Program-made: the position numbers and the translations under genes
Shown here: positions 9,794 to 19,362 of the stretch, piece after piece
Layout of the letters: each line of letters opens with the position of its first letter
Numbering within the stretch: the stretch's first letter is position 1
NCBI RefSeq assembly: GCF_900638385.1
Contig: NZ_LR134510.1
Span: forward strand, 1-64,000
Direction of reading: 5' to 3'
DNA length: 64,000 bases
Origin: Actinobacillus delphinicola
GTDB taxonomy: Bacteria > Pseudomonadota > Gammaproteobacteria > Enterobacterales > Pasteurellaceae
The notes under the pieces: generated by a model
Seen by the model: only the letters and a program-made list of their open reading frames with translations
Database searches by the model: none
Told to the model about the DNA's origin: nothing

Positions 9794-10786
9794 TTACCAT
9801 ACGGATTGCCAATGAAAAAAATGTCCTTCGTTTGCCTTAATGGTCGCACTAAGGGTAGGAAAAACATCCATATGTGCTATTTGCTGAAATCTTGCCAAAC
9901 TCATCAAAGTAATTCTATGACTTGCATCATTTGGCGTAAAAATAACAACAGCCTACTCTAATTCGGGGATATAAATCGCCTTAGCAATGTAATTTGGGAT
10001 ATATACATGGTTTTTGCCAATCGTATTAATGTGACTTGGCATTTGACCATTTACATTTTCATATACTGGCACGGTAACCGTATAAACATTATTATATTTT
10101 AACGCAAGTTTTCGTGTTTCTTTCTCAATCTCTGCCCACGTTTTACGATTATGCTCTGGTACTTCTGGCATCATATTCGCAAGCGAAAAAGATTGATACT
10201 GCGAGATTGCGTCTCCCATATCTGCATTTGGCGCCAAGTGTCCTCGATCATAGCCTTTACCCCGATAATCGGCTAATTCTGATCGTTCACTTGGTGTTAA
10301 CCTTTCATCTGGATGGAAAGGATTAATCCGCTCAATTTTTTGGGCAGCTAAAATTCTTGCTTTTGTTAAATGTTCAGCACTATAAAGTGTCGATTTTGAA
10401 ATAAAACTCGCTCTCCCAGCATAAGCATAATTACAAATAATTTTGCTTTCCTGAGCCATTTTAGGAATTTCAATCACGGGTGCTTTATTTTCATAAAGAT
10501 TTAAAGCACAGCTCCCACCAATATCAGAACCATTAATATGTTCAGCTGGACGTTTTCCATGGTAATTACGGTGTTCATTTGCGGAACGCAATGTTAATTT
10601 AGAAAAAATTCTAGAAATATCAACCGATTTTCCTTCCAAAACACCTGCAATTTGATATTTTGTTTCTGTCAGTGCTGATTGAACATTAAGTGTGTTCCTA
10701 AAAAAATAACCAGCACCTAAAATAATCATTAATAATAGTAATTTTTTTCCTCGTCCAAATTGAGGAACTTTTGGTTTTTTCGCCAT
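9794..10786 (-). pseudogene. Membrane-anchored DNA/RNA non-specific endonuclease, interrupted by an in-frame amber codon
   Basis: The translated part is 277 aa (10786 down to 9953). A basic head and one membrane anchor (residues 15-29) precede a periplasmic NUC-type nuclease domain with DRGH (His183), ANMMPE (Asn204), HNRKTW and the following Glu residues, plus two cysteines (93, 118) that could form a disulfide. The frame stops at TAG (9953-9955) but continues open for 52 codons, from AVVIFTPNDASHR to HFFHWQSVW, before TAA at 9794. A restored product would be 330 aa, and the tail sits in exactly the right frame six bases before the next gene. The catalytic core is intact and only the C-terminus is lost. 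The gene is either a recently inactivated allele, a truncated but active form, or has an error at one base. Confidence 0.8.
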
Positions 10787-11078
10787 AGTTATTCCTAAAC
10801 ATGGTGTTAAGTATAACGACTAACCAATGTTAGTACAACAATTATACATAATGATTTCCATAAATTATCGTTTATTTATCAATCTATTAAGCATTAAGAT
10901 GCTTGCCTATTTTATGTTTATAACGATATCTTTATCCCTCTTTAGGATTATACATTATTTAAACTATAATCCATTACCTCATGAGAGTTAGTATACATGA
11001 TAAATATAGTTTATTTTGTCAATAATAGGTAGAATAGGAGATCGTACCTCAAAGTAAAAATGATAAGGATTATTCTTA
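10787..11078. other. Divergent intergenic region, nuclease / dedA
   Basis: 292 very A/T-rich bases holding the promoters of both divergent genes. I see no hairpin, repeat copy or convincing operator. The only clear signal is an AAGGA ribosome site (about 11061) before the dedA GTG. Confidence 0.5.
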
Positions 11079-11684
11079 GTGGATATTTTAATTAGTTTTT
11101 TTTCTGAATACGGTTATTGGGCTGTTTTTTTAGTTTTAGTCATTTGTGGCTTTGGTGTTCCGATTCCTGAAGATATTACTTTAGTTTCTGGTGGCGTCAT
11201 TTCTGGTTTATATAGTGATACCAATCCACATATTATGTTAGTAGTCAGTCTTATGGGTGTTATTGTTGGCGATAGCACAATGTATTGGCTTGGAAGAATT
11301 TATGGCACAAAAATTCTTCGTTTTCGTTTAATGAAGAAAGTCGTTACTTTACAGCGTTTGCGTCTTGTACGGGAAAAATTTGCAAAATACGGTAATTGGG
11401 TCCTCTTTTTTGCACGCTTCCTACCTGGACTTCGTGCACCTATTTATGTAATTGCAGGTATTACAAATAAAATTAGTTATCTCCGCTTTGTTATTATTGA
11501 TTTAATTGCTGCCTGTATTTCTGTACCAATCTGGGTTTATCTTGGCCATTTTGGTGCAACTAACCGTGAATGGTTAAGTCAACAAATTGAAAAGGGGCAA
11601 GTAGTAGTATGGGGCGTTGTGATTGCCGTTATCATTTTTGTTGCTTGGAAGTGGTTTAAAACACGTAAAAATAAGAAAGCATAA
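11079..11684 (+). CDS. DedA-family membrane protein
   Basis: 201-aa polytopic inner-membrane protein (DedA/SNARE-associated superfamily) with the family signature FARFLPGLRAPIYVIAG and a second conserved segment GFGVPIPEDI near the N-terminus. DedA proteins act in undecaprenyl-phosphate or phospholipid flipping and proton-motive-force homeostasis. Which paralogue this matches (YqjA, YohD or DedA) is not clear. The start is GTG with AAGGA nine bases upstream. It stands alone and ends at a bidirectional terminator. Confidence 0.88.
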   Translation: MDILISFFSEYGYWAVFLVLVICGFGVPIPEDITLVSGGVISGLYSDTNPHIMLVVSLMGVIVGDSTMYWLGRIYGTKILRFRLMKKVVTLQRLRLVREKFAKYGNWVLFFARFLPGLRAPIYVIAGITNKISYLRFVIIDLIAACISVPIWVYLGHFGATNREWLSQQIEKGQVVVWGVVIAVIIFVAWKWFKTRKNKKA

Positions 11685-11686
11685 AG

Positions 11687-11709
11687 AAATCCCAGCTAAG
11701 CTGGGATTT
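11687..11709. terminator. Bidirectional terminator between dedA and flavoprotein gene
   Basis: 11-bp stem AAATCCCAGCT/AGCTGGGATTT around a single A, with a T run on the plus side. It lies between convergent genes. Confidence 0.85.
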
Positions 11710-11714
11710 TTTAT

Positions 11715-12311
11715 TTATTTCAATAAATCAAGATTCTTTTCAGTTTCAAAATAAACTTTTTCTAACATTTGGTGATGTGTTTTATCATCTACACCATGTA
11801 CATTATAGAATATCTGCGTTCGTACATCTTCAGTTCCCCATGCGTGAAACAAACCATTCACTAAACAATCCTCTAAAGACTTATCAAAGCCAAGCGTATG
11901 ATATTTTCCTTCCGTATTAGCAACCGTAATAAATTCTTGAATTTTTTTGCCTGCAAAAATGCCACTTTGCGTATTCTTTTGCAATTTATATGCACCATCA
12001 TGCGCTAAAATACGCTCTAAATATCCTTTTAAAATAGCGGGATATCCCATTAAAAATAATGGATAAATCAAAGTGATAAGTTGTGCTTTTTCAAGTAAAC
12101 ATTGTTCATTTTTAATTTCTTGTGAAATAATCCCCTGCTTGCTATCTATAATTTCTTGATGAGATAAAACGGGATTAAAATTCATCAAATATAAATCTCT
12201 AATCTCTACGTCCACCCCTTTATCATGGCTAGCTTTAATGACTGCATTTAGAATTGCGGCATTAAAACTCGTCTTATCATCAGGATGTGCAAAAATAATA
12301 AGATGTTTCAT
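11715..12311 (-). CDS. NAD(P)H:quinone oxidoreductase-like flavodoxin-fold protein (paralogue B)
   Basis: 198-aa member of the flavodoxin_2 / NQO family (FMN- or FAD-dependent NAD(P)H quinone reductases). It begins MKHLIIFAHPDDKTSFNAA, the nucleotide-binding beta-strand and loop. The usual PxWWMGYPAxLKG segment reads PLFLMGYPAILKG, so the conserved Trp pair is lost, which may change flavin or substrate contacts. I chose the ATG at 12311 with GAGGA upstream. The same frame is open for 36 more codons but without family similarity. It is a close paralogue of the product of 13042-13641, on the far side of ycdY, and probably has its own promoter because a terminator precedes it. Confidence 0.8.
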   Translation of the reverse strand: MKHLIIFAHPDDKTSFNAAILNAVIKASHDKGVDVEIRDLYLMNFNPVLSHQEIIDSKQGIISQEIKNEQCLLEKAQLITLIYPLFLMGYPAILKGYLERILAHDGAYKLQKNTQSGIFAGKKIQEFITVANTEGKYHTLGFDKSLEDCLVNGLFHAWGTEDVRTQIFYNVHGVDDKTHHQMLEKVYFETEKNLDLLK

Positions 12312-12334
12312 TAGTTCGTCCTCATTTCTTTTTT

Positions 12335-12349
12335 TAGACTTCATGTCTA
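12335..12349. promoter_or_regulatory. Short inverted repeat upstream of flavoprotein paralogue B
   Basis: TAGAC-N5-GTCTA, 23 bases before the start codon. It could be a small operator for a redox- or quinone-sensing regulator, or chance. The other paralogue has no such site upstream. Confidence 0.25.
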
Positions 12350-12447
12350 TGTGATATGAAATACCGATCGTAACTAAATCACTTTTTCTCACGACTGACC
12401 TTGATAAATGATAAGGCATCTAATATTTGATTTATGCTAGCTATAAA

Positions 12448-12468
12448 AAATCCCCAATATGGGGATTT
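12448..12468 (-). terminator. Terminator after ycdY
   Basis: 8-bp stem AAATCCCC/GGGGATTT with a 5-nt loop, followed on the minus strand by TTTTATAG. It lies ten bases past the ycdY stop. Confidence 0.78.
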
Positions 12469-12477
12469 ATATACTGA

Positions 12478-13038
12478 TTATTCTGTTTCTTCCAATTCAT
12501 CTGCCATCGCTGATAATAACTCACGAGTGAGATACGCTAATTGGCGGTAAAAAGGTAACCGTGCATGTTGCTCAATAAGCGGTAACCACTTCGCACTAAC
12601 AGGTAATAAAAAGTATTGGAAAAACTGAGTTTGTGCTTGTGTCGAATCAAGATTATCTTCGATCCATGCTGCCGTTAATAACAATCCCGCCACATGATCA
12701 ATACGCTCCAACTCTGGCATTGCTCGTTCTTCACGGAAAGCTTTTAATTCATCTAAATTAATGATACTAGAAATTTCTGTTCCTACTTTGCCATCTGCAT
12801 CAAATAGATAATGATATTCTTCGGATAAAGCCTTAGAGTCAATTTTCATTTGTAATGATGCCAAAGCATCTTTTGTCGCCTTATCTTCTTCTAAAGCCCA
12901 AGCATTTTGTAAACCGCCCTGTTGAAGCCATGTAAAGACATTCGTTAATACCGCATCGTTAGGATCTCGATAATATAAATTACCAAAAAGGCGGCTTAAT
13001 AAGGAAAATTCGCTAAAGTTATTCGTTTGATTTTGCAT
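12478..13038 (-). CDS. ycdY: YcdY-type TorD-family chaperone
   Basis: 186-aa all-helical protein of the TorD/DmsD/NarJ redox-enzyme chaperone superfamily. The N-terminus (EFSLLSRLFGNLYYRDPND), central EYHYLFD and C-terminal TRELLSAMADELEE follow E. coli YcdY, which helps mature the zinc phosphatase YcdX. No YcdX gene is in the window. It starts three bases after the stop of flavoprotein paralogue A, so the two are cotranscribed. Confidence 0.8.
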   Translation of the reverse strand: MQNQTNNFSEFSLLSRLFGNLYYRDPNDAVLTNVFTWLQQGGLQNAWALEEDKATKDALASLQMKIDSKALSEEYHYLFDADGKVGTEISSIINLDELKAFREERAMPELERIDHVAGLLLTAAWIEDNLDSTQAQTQFFQYFLLPVSAKWLPLIEQHARLPFYRQLAYLTRELLSAMADELEETE

Positions 13039-13041
13039 TTT

Positions 13042-13641
13042 TTATTCCATTAAAGACGTAATATTTTGTTCAGTTTGCATAGCAACTTTTTCTAAAAGTG
13101 CTTGACGTTCCTCGTGTGTAAGACCATGGATATTCCCTAATAATTGATGCTGAATATCTTCAATCCCACAAAAATTAAAAAGTCCATCTACTAAACAATC
13201 ACATAATGATTTATCAAAGCCCAATGCTTGATATTTTTCTTCTTTATTACCAATCGTAATAAATTGCTGCATTTTTTTGCCAAATAATAAACCAACAGAC
13301 TTCCCATTTTCTGTTTTATATGCAAAACCGTGGCTTAAAATACGATCGAGATACCCTTTTAAAATGGCAGGATATCCCATCCACCATAGTGGATAAATAA
13401 GTGTGATTAAATCGGCACTATCAATTAACTGTTGTTCTTGTTTTATATCTTCTGGGGTTTCCGCTTTTTTGCTACCAACCAGTTCTTCGGCGGATAAAAT
13501 CGGATTAAATCCTAATTGATATAAATCTCGGATTTGTGTATCTACGCCATATTTTTGGCTTGTTACGACAACTTTTTGTAAAATTGCCGCATTGAAACTT
13601 TTTTCGCTATCTGGATGTGCAAAAATAATTAAATGTTTCAT
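13042..13641 (-). CDS. NAD(P)H:quinone oxidoreductase-like flavodoxin-fold protein (paralogue A)
   Basis: 199-aa flavodoxin_2 / NQO family protein. It has the N-terminal MKHLIIFAHPDSEKSFNAA loop and the canonical YPLWWMGYPAILKGYLDR segment that lines the flavin/substrate pocket. Such enzymes perform two-electron reduction of quinones or related electrophiles. It is strongly similar along its length to the product of 11715-12311, so the pair arose by duplication around ycdY. It begins 86 nt after sstT, past a terminator, and runs directly into ycdY. Confidence 0.83.
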   Translation of the reverse strand: MKHLIIFAHPDSEKSFNAAILQKVVVTSQKYGVDTQIRDLYQLGFNPILSAEELVGSKKAETPEDIKQEQQLIDSADLITLIYPLWWMGYPAILKGYLDRILSHGFAYKTENGKSVGLLFGKKMQQFITIGNKEEKYQALGFDKSLCDCLVDGLFNFCGIEDIQHQLLGNIHGLTHEERQALLEKVAMQTEQNITSLME

Positions 13642-13667
13642 CTAAATTTCCTAATTCATGTGATAAA

Positions 13668-13695
13668 GCCTTTTACCAAATTATTGATAAAAGGC
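13668..13695 (-). terminator. Terminator after sstT
   Basis: 8-bp stem GCCTTTTA/TAAAAGGC with a 12-nt loop and a TTT run on the minus strand. It abuts repeat copy 3. Confidence 0.7.
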
Positions 13696-13722
13696 ATAAA
13701 TTTTTGCGAAAATCGGGGCGTG
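13695..13722 (+). repeat. Dispersed GGGGCG element, solo copy 3
   Basis: CATAAATTTTTGCG followed by AAAATCGGGGCGTG. It lies six bases after the sstT stop, directly against the sstT terminator. Confidence 0.82.
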
Positions 13723-13727
13723 TTTAA

Positions 13728-14999
13728 TTACGTAAGATCTTTGGCTTTTTCACTTTTTTGAGCTAATTTTCGTTGCTCACCTTCACAGGCAGCAGCCGTA
13801 AAGACAACATCCGTTGAGGAATTAAGTGCGGTTTCAGCACTATCTTGAATCACACCAATAATAAAACCTACCCCCATGACTTGTGCTGCAATTTCGTTAG
13901 AAATACCAAATAAACTACACGCAAGCGGGATAAGTAATAACGATCCACCAGCAACACCAGATGCACCGCACGCACAAATACTTGCAACCAAACTCAGTAA
14001 GAATGCTGTTCCAAAGTTTACAGGAATTCCTAAAGTATGCACTGCAGCCAATGTGAGAACAGTAATGGTAATCGCCGCTCCACCCATATTAATAGTGGCA
14101 CCTAATGGAATCGATACCGAATAGGTTTCTTCATCAAGGTTGAGTTGTTTACATAAATCCATATTGACTGGAATATTAGCAGCCGAACTACGAGTAAAGA
14201 ATGCTGTCACGCCACTGACACGAATACAAAGCCAAATCAATGGGAATGGATTACAGCGTGTTTTCCAAAATACTAAAATCGGATTCACAACAAATGCGGT
14301 GAGCAACATTGATCCAAGTAAAACAACGAGTAACTGAGCATAGTTTGCTAAAACGCCAAAACCTTTGCTCGCAAAACTTTCTGCAACTAAACCAAAAACG
14401 CCTATTGGAGCAAAATTGATAATAAAATATACAATTTTAGATACCCCTTCGGCTAAATCATTCATTACGATCTTTGTCGTATCCGATGAGTGGCGTAGCA
14501 CAATTCCGAGTGCAATCGCCCAAGCAAGAATACCAATAAAATTTGCACTAAATAACGCATTCACAGGGTTATCAACAACATTAAGCACCATTTGTCCTAA
14601 TACTTCCGTAACATTATTAGGTGGCGTTAATCCAGTTTGCACCGCATTTAAAACAAGTTTTGTTGGCATTGCAAAACTAAACAGTACAGAAACGAGTGCT
14701 GCACTAAAAGTTCCTAAAAGATAAAGGACAACAATATCTTGCATATTGCTTTTTGCCCCTACTTTTTTATTACAAATCGCTGCAATTACTAATAAGAAAA
14801 CCAGTAAAGGTGCAACAGAGCGTAAAGAGCGAACAAACAGTTTCCCTAGGAAACCTGCTTCGGCGGCGAGATTTAGTCCAATGATAGGCTGTAATATCGG
14901 TGAAATAATCGCTAAAATAACGCCACTCACCAATCCAATACCCACTTTCTTAACTAAACTGCCTTGGAAAAAAAATTGAAATAATCGAAATCGGTTCAT
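13728..14999 (-). CDS. sstT: Serine/threonine:Na+ symporter
   Basis: 423-aa secondary transporter of the dicarboxylate/amino acid:cation symporter (DAACS) family, with about eight membrane spans and two re-entrant loops. The serine-rich loop [15 protein letters not shown] and the following [17 protein letters not shown] segment (Na+ and substrate binding) fit SstT. It is monocistronic, and its promoter should lie in 15000-15122. One Haemophilus-type uptake core lies inside the gene (13824-13832). Confidence 0.92.
   Translation of the reverse strand: MNRFRLFQFFFQGSLVKKVGIGLVSGVILAIISPILQPIIGLNLAAEAGFLGKLFVRSLRSVAPLLVFLLVIAAICNKKVGAKSNMQDIVVLYLLGTFSAALVSVLFSFAMPTKLVLNAVQTGLTPPNNVTEVLGQMVLNVVDNPVNALFSANFIGILAWAIALGIVLRHSSDTTKIVMNDLAEGVSKIVYFIINFAPIGVFGLVAESFASKGFGVLANYAQLLVVLLGSMLLTAFVVNPILVFWKTRCNPFPLIWLCIRVSGVTAFFTRSSAANIPVNMDLCKQLNLDEETYSVSIPLGATINMGGAAITITVLTLAAVHTLGIPVNFGTAFLLSLVASICACGASGVAGGSLLLIPLACSLFGISNEIAAQVMGVGFIIGVIQDSAETALNSSTDVVFTAAACEGEQRKLAQKSEKAKDLT
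13824..13832 (+). other. DNA-uptake signal core (AAGTGCGGT)
   Basis: Exact 9-base Haemophilus-type uptake core within sstT, one of only three exact copies I found. Confidence 0.55.
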
Positions 15000-15122
15000 T
15001 GTAATCCTTAAACATTTGCCGAGAATTATCGGTACATTGAAGTTATTTTGGGAGTTAGTTCCAAAAACGTACCATAAATAATATTTAAATTAAATAATAA
15101 TATTTTGTTAGCATAAAAAGAA

Positions 15123-15160
15123 AAACGATGTTTTCAGAAGATTATCTAAAAACATCGTTT
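15123..15160 (-). terminator. Terminator after topA
   Basis: 12-bp stem AAACGATGTTTT/AAAACATCGTTT with a 14-nt loop, followed on the minus strand by TTCTTTTT. It lies 18 bases after the topA stop. Confidence 0.88.
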
Positions 15161-15178
15161 ATTTCTTAGATAAAAATT

Positions 15179-17776
15179 TTATTGCCACTTACCGTCTATA
15201 AAATGGACTTGCCATTTAGTCGCTTTACCATTTTTTTCAGAGGTCACGTACTGGCGTTTTTCCTTGCGAGAGAAACGAATGATAGCTTCATTTCCTTCTG
15301 GATCTTGTTGTGGTGCAAGGGCAAGATATTTCAATTTTTCAGGAAGGCGATCCGCAAAACGTGCCAATTCACTTACTTTCGCAGCGCGGCTTTCACGACT
15401 TTTCGGGAAATTATGTGCAGACATAAACACGCCACTTGCCCCATCACGTAACACAAAATATGCATCTGATTTTTCGCATTTTAATTCTGGGAATAAAACT
15501 GGATCTTCCTTCGGAGGCGCAACTTCTCCACTTTTTAAAATTTTTCGTGTGTTATCGCATTGTGTACAACCCATGTATTTACCAAAACGTCCTAGTTTTA
15601 AATGCATATCGGCACCACATTTATCACATTCGATAACTGGTCCATCGTAGCCTTTAATTTTAAAATCGCCATTTTCTACAATATAGCCATCGCAGTTTGG
15701 GTTATTCCCACAAACATAAAGTTTACGTTGAGCATCTATAATGTAGCTATCCATTGCGGTTTGACAAATTGGGCAACGTTTTTTATCTAACAATGCTTTT
15801 GTTTCAGAACTATCGTCTAACACATTCAATAATTCTTCTTCTGGGATAAGATTAATCGTTGTTTTACAACGTTCTTTTGGCGGTAATGCATAACCAGTAC
15901 AACCTAAGAATACACCTGTGCTTGCCGTACGAATTGCCATATCTCGTCCGCATGTTGGGCAATGAATATCGGTATCAACCAATTTATTTGGTTTCATTCC
16001 ACCTTCTAATTCATCAAGCTCTGCTGTGGTTAAGCGCTCAGAGAAATCACCAAAGAACTGGTTCAATTCCTCTTTCCAATTTTTCTTTCCATCGGCAATT
16101 TGGTCCAAGACGGTTTCCATATCCGCAGTAAAGTCATAATTCATAAAATTAGGGAAAGATTGATTTAAACGATCAGTTACAATTTCTCCAATCTTTTCTG
16201 CATAGAAACGACGATTTTCAACACGCACGTAACCACGATCTTGGATAGTAGAAATAATTGTTGCGTACGTAGATGGACGACCAATGCCACGTTTTTCTAA
16301 CTCACGAACCAGTGCTGCTTCATTAAAGCGCGCAGGTGGTTTTGTAAAGTGTTGTTGAGGATCAAGTTCAATAAGTGATAATTTATCGCCAACATGTAAT
16401 TCAGGAAGTGCTTGCTCATCTTTATTTGTGACTTGAGCAATCATTTTTGTCCAACCATCAAAACGTAATACACGTCCTTTTGCCTTAAATAAGTAGTCCC
16501 CTGCCATAACTTGAAGTGTCGTACTATCGTAGCGTGCTGGTGGCATTTGACAAGCAACGAATTGTTGCCAAATTAATTCATACAGGCGCATTGCATCACG
16601 ATCAACACCACTTAAATCAGTTGCTAGAGTATGAATATCTGATGGGCGGATCGCTTCATGAGCTTCTTGCGCATTTTCTTTACTCGAATAGTAATTAGGT
16701 TTTTCGGGTAAATATGCATCACCAAAATGATCTTTAATATAGCCACGGACCATGTTAAGAGCATCTTTACTTAGATTCGTACTATCGGTACGCATATAAG
16801 TAATATATCCAGCTTCATATAAACGCTGAGCAAGCATCATGGTTTTCTTTACACCAAAGCCTAATTTCGTACTAGCACTTTGTTGTAAAGTAGAGGTGAT
16901 AAAAGGCGCTTTAGGTTTCGATAAGGTTGGTTTTGTTTCAATATTACTGACTTCATAGGTAGCCGTTTTTAAAAATTGCGTTACAATTTCCGTTTCTTGT
17001 GCATTGTGCAGGGCTAATTTTTTCCCCTGATAATCAGTTAATTCAAGACGGATTTGTGCATCAGCTAGATTTTTAACTTCTGCTGCAATTTGCCAAAATT
17101 CTTCTGGCTGAAATGCTTTAATTTCACGCTCACGTTCTACTAATAATTTAACTGCAACAGATTGAACACGACCTGCTGAAAGCCCTCGTGCAACCTTTTT
17201 CCAAAGTAGTGGTGAAACCATAAACCCAACTACACGATCAAGAAAACGACGTGTTTGTTGAGCATTCACACAATCCATATTAATATGTGTAGGATGTTCA
17301 AACGCTTGAGTAATAGCATTTTTGGTAATTTCATTAAATACTACTCGGCTAAAACGTGCATCATCACCGCCAATCACTTCTTTTAAATGCCAAGCGATTG
17401 CTTCTCCTTCCCTATCCAAGTCGGTTGCAAGATAAATATGATCGGCTTTTTTAGCAAGTGATTTTAATTCAGATACAACTTTTTCTTTACCAGGCAAAAT
17501 TTCGTAATGCGCTTTCCAACCATCATATGGATCTACCCCCATACGCTTTACCAATGCATTTCGGTCACGCTCTGCTTTAATCGCTGCTTTTTCTTCCGAG
17601 TTGAGTCCACGAGTGGAGATAGGTTTCGCTTTTTCCTTTTCTTTGTTACTTGCTCCTGAAACGGGTAAATCGCAAATATGTCCCACACTTGATTTCACAA
17701 CATAATGATTACCCAGGTATTTATTAATTGTTTTTGCTTTAGCTGGAGATTCTACAATCACTAAGGATTTTGTCAT
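15179..17776 (-). CDS. topA: DNA topoisomerase I (type IA)
   Basis: 865-aa enzyme relaxing negative supercoils. The N-terminal Toprim domain has [11 protein letters not shown] and the acidic [13 protein letters not shown] motif. The catalytic tyrosine is in [13 protein letters not shown]. Three C-terminal four-cysteine zinc ribbons follow (CPTCGRDM..., CPICQTAM..., CDKCGADM...), then a basic tail. I chose the ATG at 17776 because the AGGA ribosome site lies six bases upstream of it. The in-frame ATG at 17782 overlaps that site. cvpA lies upstream after a 66-nt gap that holds only a 12-base palindrome, so readthrough from cvpA is possible. Confidence 0.96.
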   Translation of the reverse strand: MTKSLVIVESPAKAKTINKYLGNHYVVKSSVGHICDLPVSGASNKEKEKAKPISTRGLNSEEKAAIKAERDRNALVKRMGVDPYDGWKAHYEILPGKEKVVSELKSLAKKADHIYLATDLDREGEAIAWHLKEVIGGDDARFSRVVFNEITKNAITQAFEHPTHINMDCVNAQQTRRFLDRVVGFMVSPLLWKKVARGLSAGRVQSVAVKLLVEREREIKAFQPEEFWQIAAEVKNLADAQIRLELTDYQGKKLALHNAQETEIVTQFLKTATYEVSNIETKPTLSKPKAPFITSTLQQSASTKLGFGVKKTMMLAQRLYEAGYITYMRTDSTNLSKDALNMVRGYIKDHFGDAYLPEKPNYYSSKENAQEAHEAIRPSDIHTLATDLSGVDRDAMRLYELIWQQFVACQMPPARYDSTTLQVMAGDYLFKAKGRVLRFDGWTKMIAQVTNKDEQALPELHVGDKLSLIELDPQQHFTKPPARFNEAALVRELEKRGIGRPSTYATIISTIQDRGYVRVENRRFYAEKIGEIVTDRLNQSFPNFMNYDFTADMETVLDQIADGKKNWKEELNQFFGDFSERLTTAELDELEGGMKPNKLVDTDIHCPTCGRDMAIRTASTGVFLGCTGYALPPKERCKTTINLIPEEELLNVLDDSSETKALLDKKRCPICQTAMDSYIIDAQRKLYVCGNNPNCDGYIVENGDFKIKGYDGPVIECDKCGADMHLKLGRFGKYMGCTQCDNTRKILKSGEVAPPKEDPVLFPELKCEKSDAYFVLRDGASGVFMSAHNFPKSRESRAAKVSELARFADRLPEKLKYLALAPQQDPEGNEAIIRFSRKEKRQYVTSEKNGKATKWQVHFIDGKWQ

Positions 17777-17842
17777 GCTCATTCCTATTTTATTTATATA
17801 ACTACAGTTAAATTTATTCTTTCCAAATAAGGGGCATATGCC

Positions 17843-18346
17843 CTACATGTCCGATTGAATATGACTCAGCAAACTTGAGTTAGCTTGCATTTGTTGAAAA
17901 AACCAATCAACGATAAAATGAAAATGTGGTATTAATTGGGAACTTTTCCACATCTCTGTGTTATGCACTTGAGTGAAAGAATCAGTAAAGAAAAGTAAAG
18001 CCGATACAATTAAAATTCCACGTAAGAAACCAAAACAGGCGCCTAACACTCGATCAGTTCCACTAAGTCCCGTTTTATCGACTAATTGCCCTAACAAGAA
18101 ATTAATTATTCCGCCGACAATTAACGTTCCGATAAACAACGCAACCATCGCTGTACCATTACGCACATAATTATTAGCGATATTTGTAAAATGTGTCGCA
18201 AGATAGGGATAGAATTGAACAGTAATAATAAAAGCTGCGATCCAAGTCGCAAGAGAAACCACTTCACGAATAAAACCGCGCCATAAACTAACAACAATGG
18301 ATAATCCGATAATAGCAATAATGGCCCAATCAATATAATTATTCAT
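17843..18346 (-). CDS. cvpA: CvpA family membrane protein
   Basis: 167-aa inner-membrane protein with four hydrophobic segments (for example WAIIAIIGLSIVVSLWRGF and IGTLIVGGIINFLLGQLV). It fits CvpA, named for a requirement in colicin V production and linked to envelope stress and bile resistance. purF, its usual downstream partner, is absent here, and topA follows instead. Confidence 0.88.
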   Translation of the reverse strand: MNNYIDWAIIAIIGLSIVVSLWRGFIREVVSLATWIAAFIITVQFYPYLATHFTNIANNYVRNGTAMVALFIGTLIVGGIINFLLGQLVDKTGLSGTDRVLGACFGFLRGILIVSALLFFTDSFTQVHNTEMWKSSQLIPHFHFIVDWFFQQMQANSSLLSHIQSDM

Positions 18347-18370
18347 ATTCTTCCTTTAGATACAGAAAAT

Positions 18371-18390
18371 CCCCAAGTAATAGCTTGGGG
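18371..18390 (-). terminator. Terminator between OmpA-like lipoprotein gene and cvpA
   Basis: 7-bp stem CCCCAAG/CTTGGGG with a 6-nt loop, then ATTTTC on the minus strand. Confidence 0.75.
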
Positions 18391-18406
18391 AGTTTTATAT
18401 TTTATA

Positions 18407-19219
18407 TTATTTATACAAAATCGCTGGACCTTGTGTACCTGCTTTTAATTCAGTACTTGGCTGTCCAAGACTTTTCGCCGTAATTTCTACACGACGATTT
18501 GGTTTTAAGCAAGCAATTAATTTATTTTGTGAAGAAATTTGACAATCTTTCACCGGATCAAGCTTTCCTTTAGCAAAAGTTGCAATTTGATCTCGTACGC
18601 CGTCTGCAATTAATGCCTGTTTTACAGTCATTGCACGTTCTTTAGCAAGATTCAAATTGTAAGCGTTTGTACCAATACGGTCGGTATAACCTGTTACAGT
18701 GATGTTTTGTAAATTTTTTGCATTAATTTCTTTAGCTACTTTTTGAATTGTGGTTTGTGCATTTGGTGTTAAATTTGACTTATTAAAGTTAAATAACACT
18801 TCAGCTTTCAATGGTGCAGCTTGTTGGGTAAACTTACATTGGTTCGGGAACCAATAGAAAGATTGAGCATTCATGTTTTTATCAAAAAGAATTTTGTACT
18901 GACAGATTCTATCTACGCCATTTTCTTGATAATTAAACGCATAATCCCATTCTCTTACGCCAAAGAAGCCCTCATTAAATTGCGGGTTACCAATTAATTG
19001 GCGAATTTGCGATTTGTTCATTCCACGATGAATGGTGCGAACATTAGCCCAATTTGGCCAAGAACCAAACTCACTGCCATCATGGTTAAAAGTGTCTTGT
19101 GAAATTTTTGGCCACACTAGATGATTTGATGTGCCATCAGCATTAACTTCGCTTAAGTTACCACATCCTACAACTGATGCCGCAACTAAAGCCGGCACTA
19201 AGATTTGATAGTATTTCAT
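18407..19219 (-). CDS. Lipoprotein with BamE/SmpA-like and OmpA C-terminal domains
   Basis: 270-aa outer-membrane lipoprotein with lipobox VVGC (Cys19). Residues of about 50-130 resemble the SmpA/OmlA (BamE-like) fold: HRGMNKSQIRQLIGNPQFNEGFFGVREW and a paired-cysteine strand region. The C-terminal half is an OmpA peptidoglycan-binding domain with the signature VTGYTDRIGTNAYNLNLAKE and NRRVEI. It probably ties the outer membrane to peptidoglycan. I chose the ATG at 19219, with AGGA eight bases upstream. The upstream in-frame ATG (19234) overlaps that site. BamE and OmpA domains are usually separate proteins. Confidence 0.82.
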   Translation of the reverse strand: MKYYQILVPALVAASVVGCGNLSEVNADGTSNHLVWPKISQDTFNHDGSEFGSWPNWANVRTIHRGMNKSQIRQLIGNPQFNEGFFGVREWDYAFNYQENGVDRICQYKILFDKNMNAQSFYWFPNQCKFTQQAAPLKAEVLFNFNKSNLTPNAQTTIQKVAKEINAKNLQNITVTGYTDRIGTNAYNLNLAKERAMTVKQALIADGVRDQIATFAKGKLDPVKDCQISSQNKLIACLKPNRRVEITAKSLGQPSTELKAGTQGPAILYK

Positions 19220-19362
19220 CAATAAAATCCTCATTTACTTAACAGAAAGTTTAATTTAGAAACATAGCTTTTCTTTTAGTATAGATCAATACTTATACAT
19301 AGCAAAAAAATATTGTATAAATTTTTATGTTATCTTCAAAAAAATAACCTTAATTTATGATG

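Noticed and set aside
17832-17843. Palindrome GGGCATATGCCC at the cvpA stop
   Set aside because: It would form only a tiny hairpin without loop room or T tract, so it is not a credible terminator.
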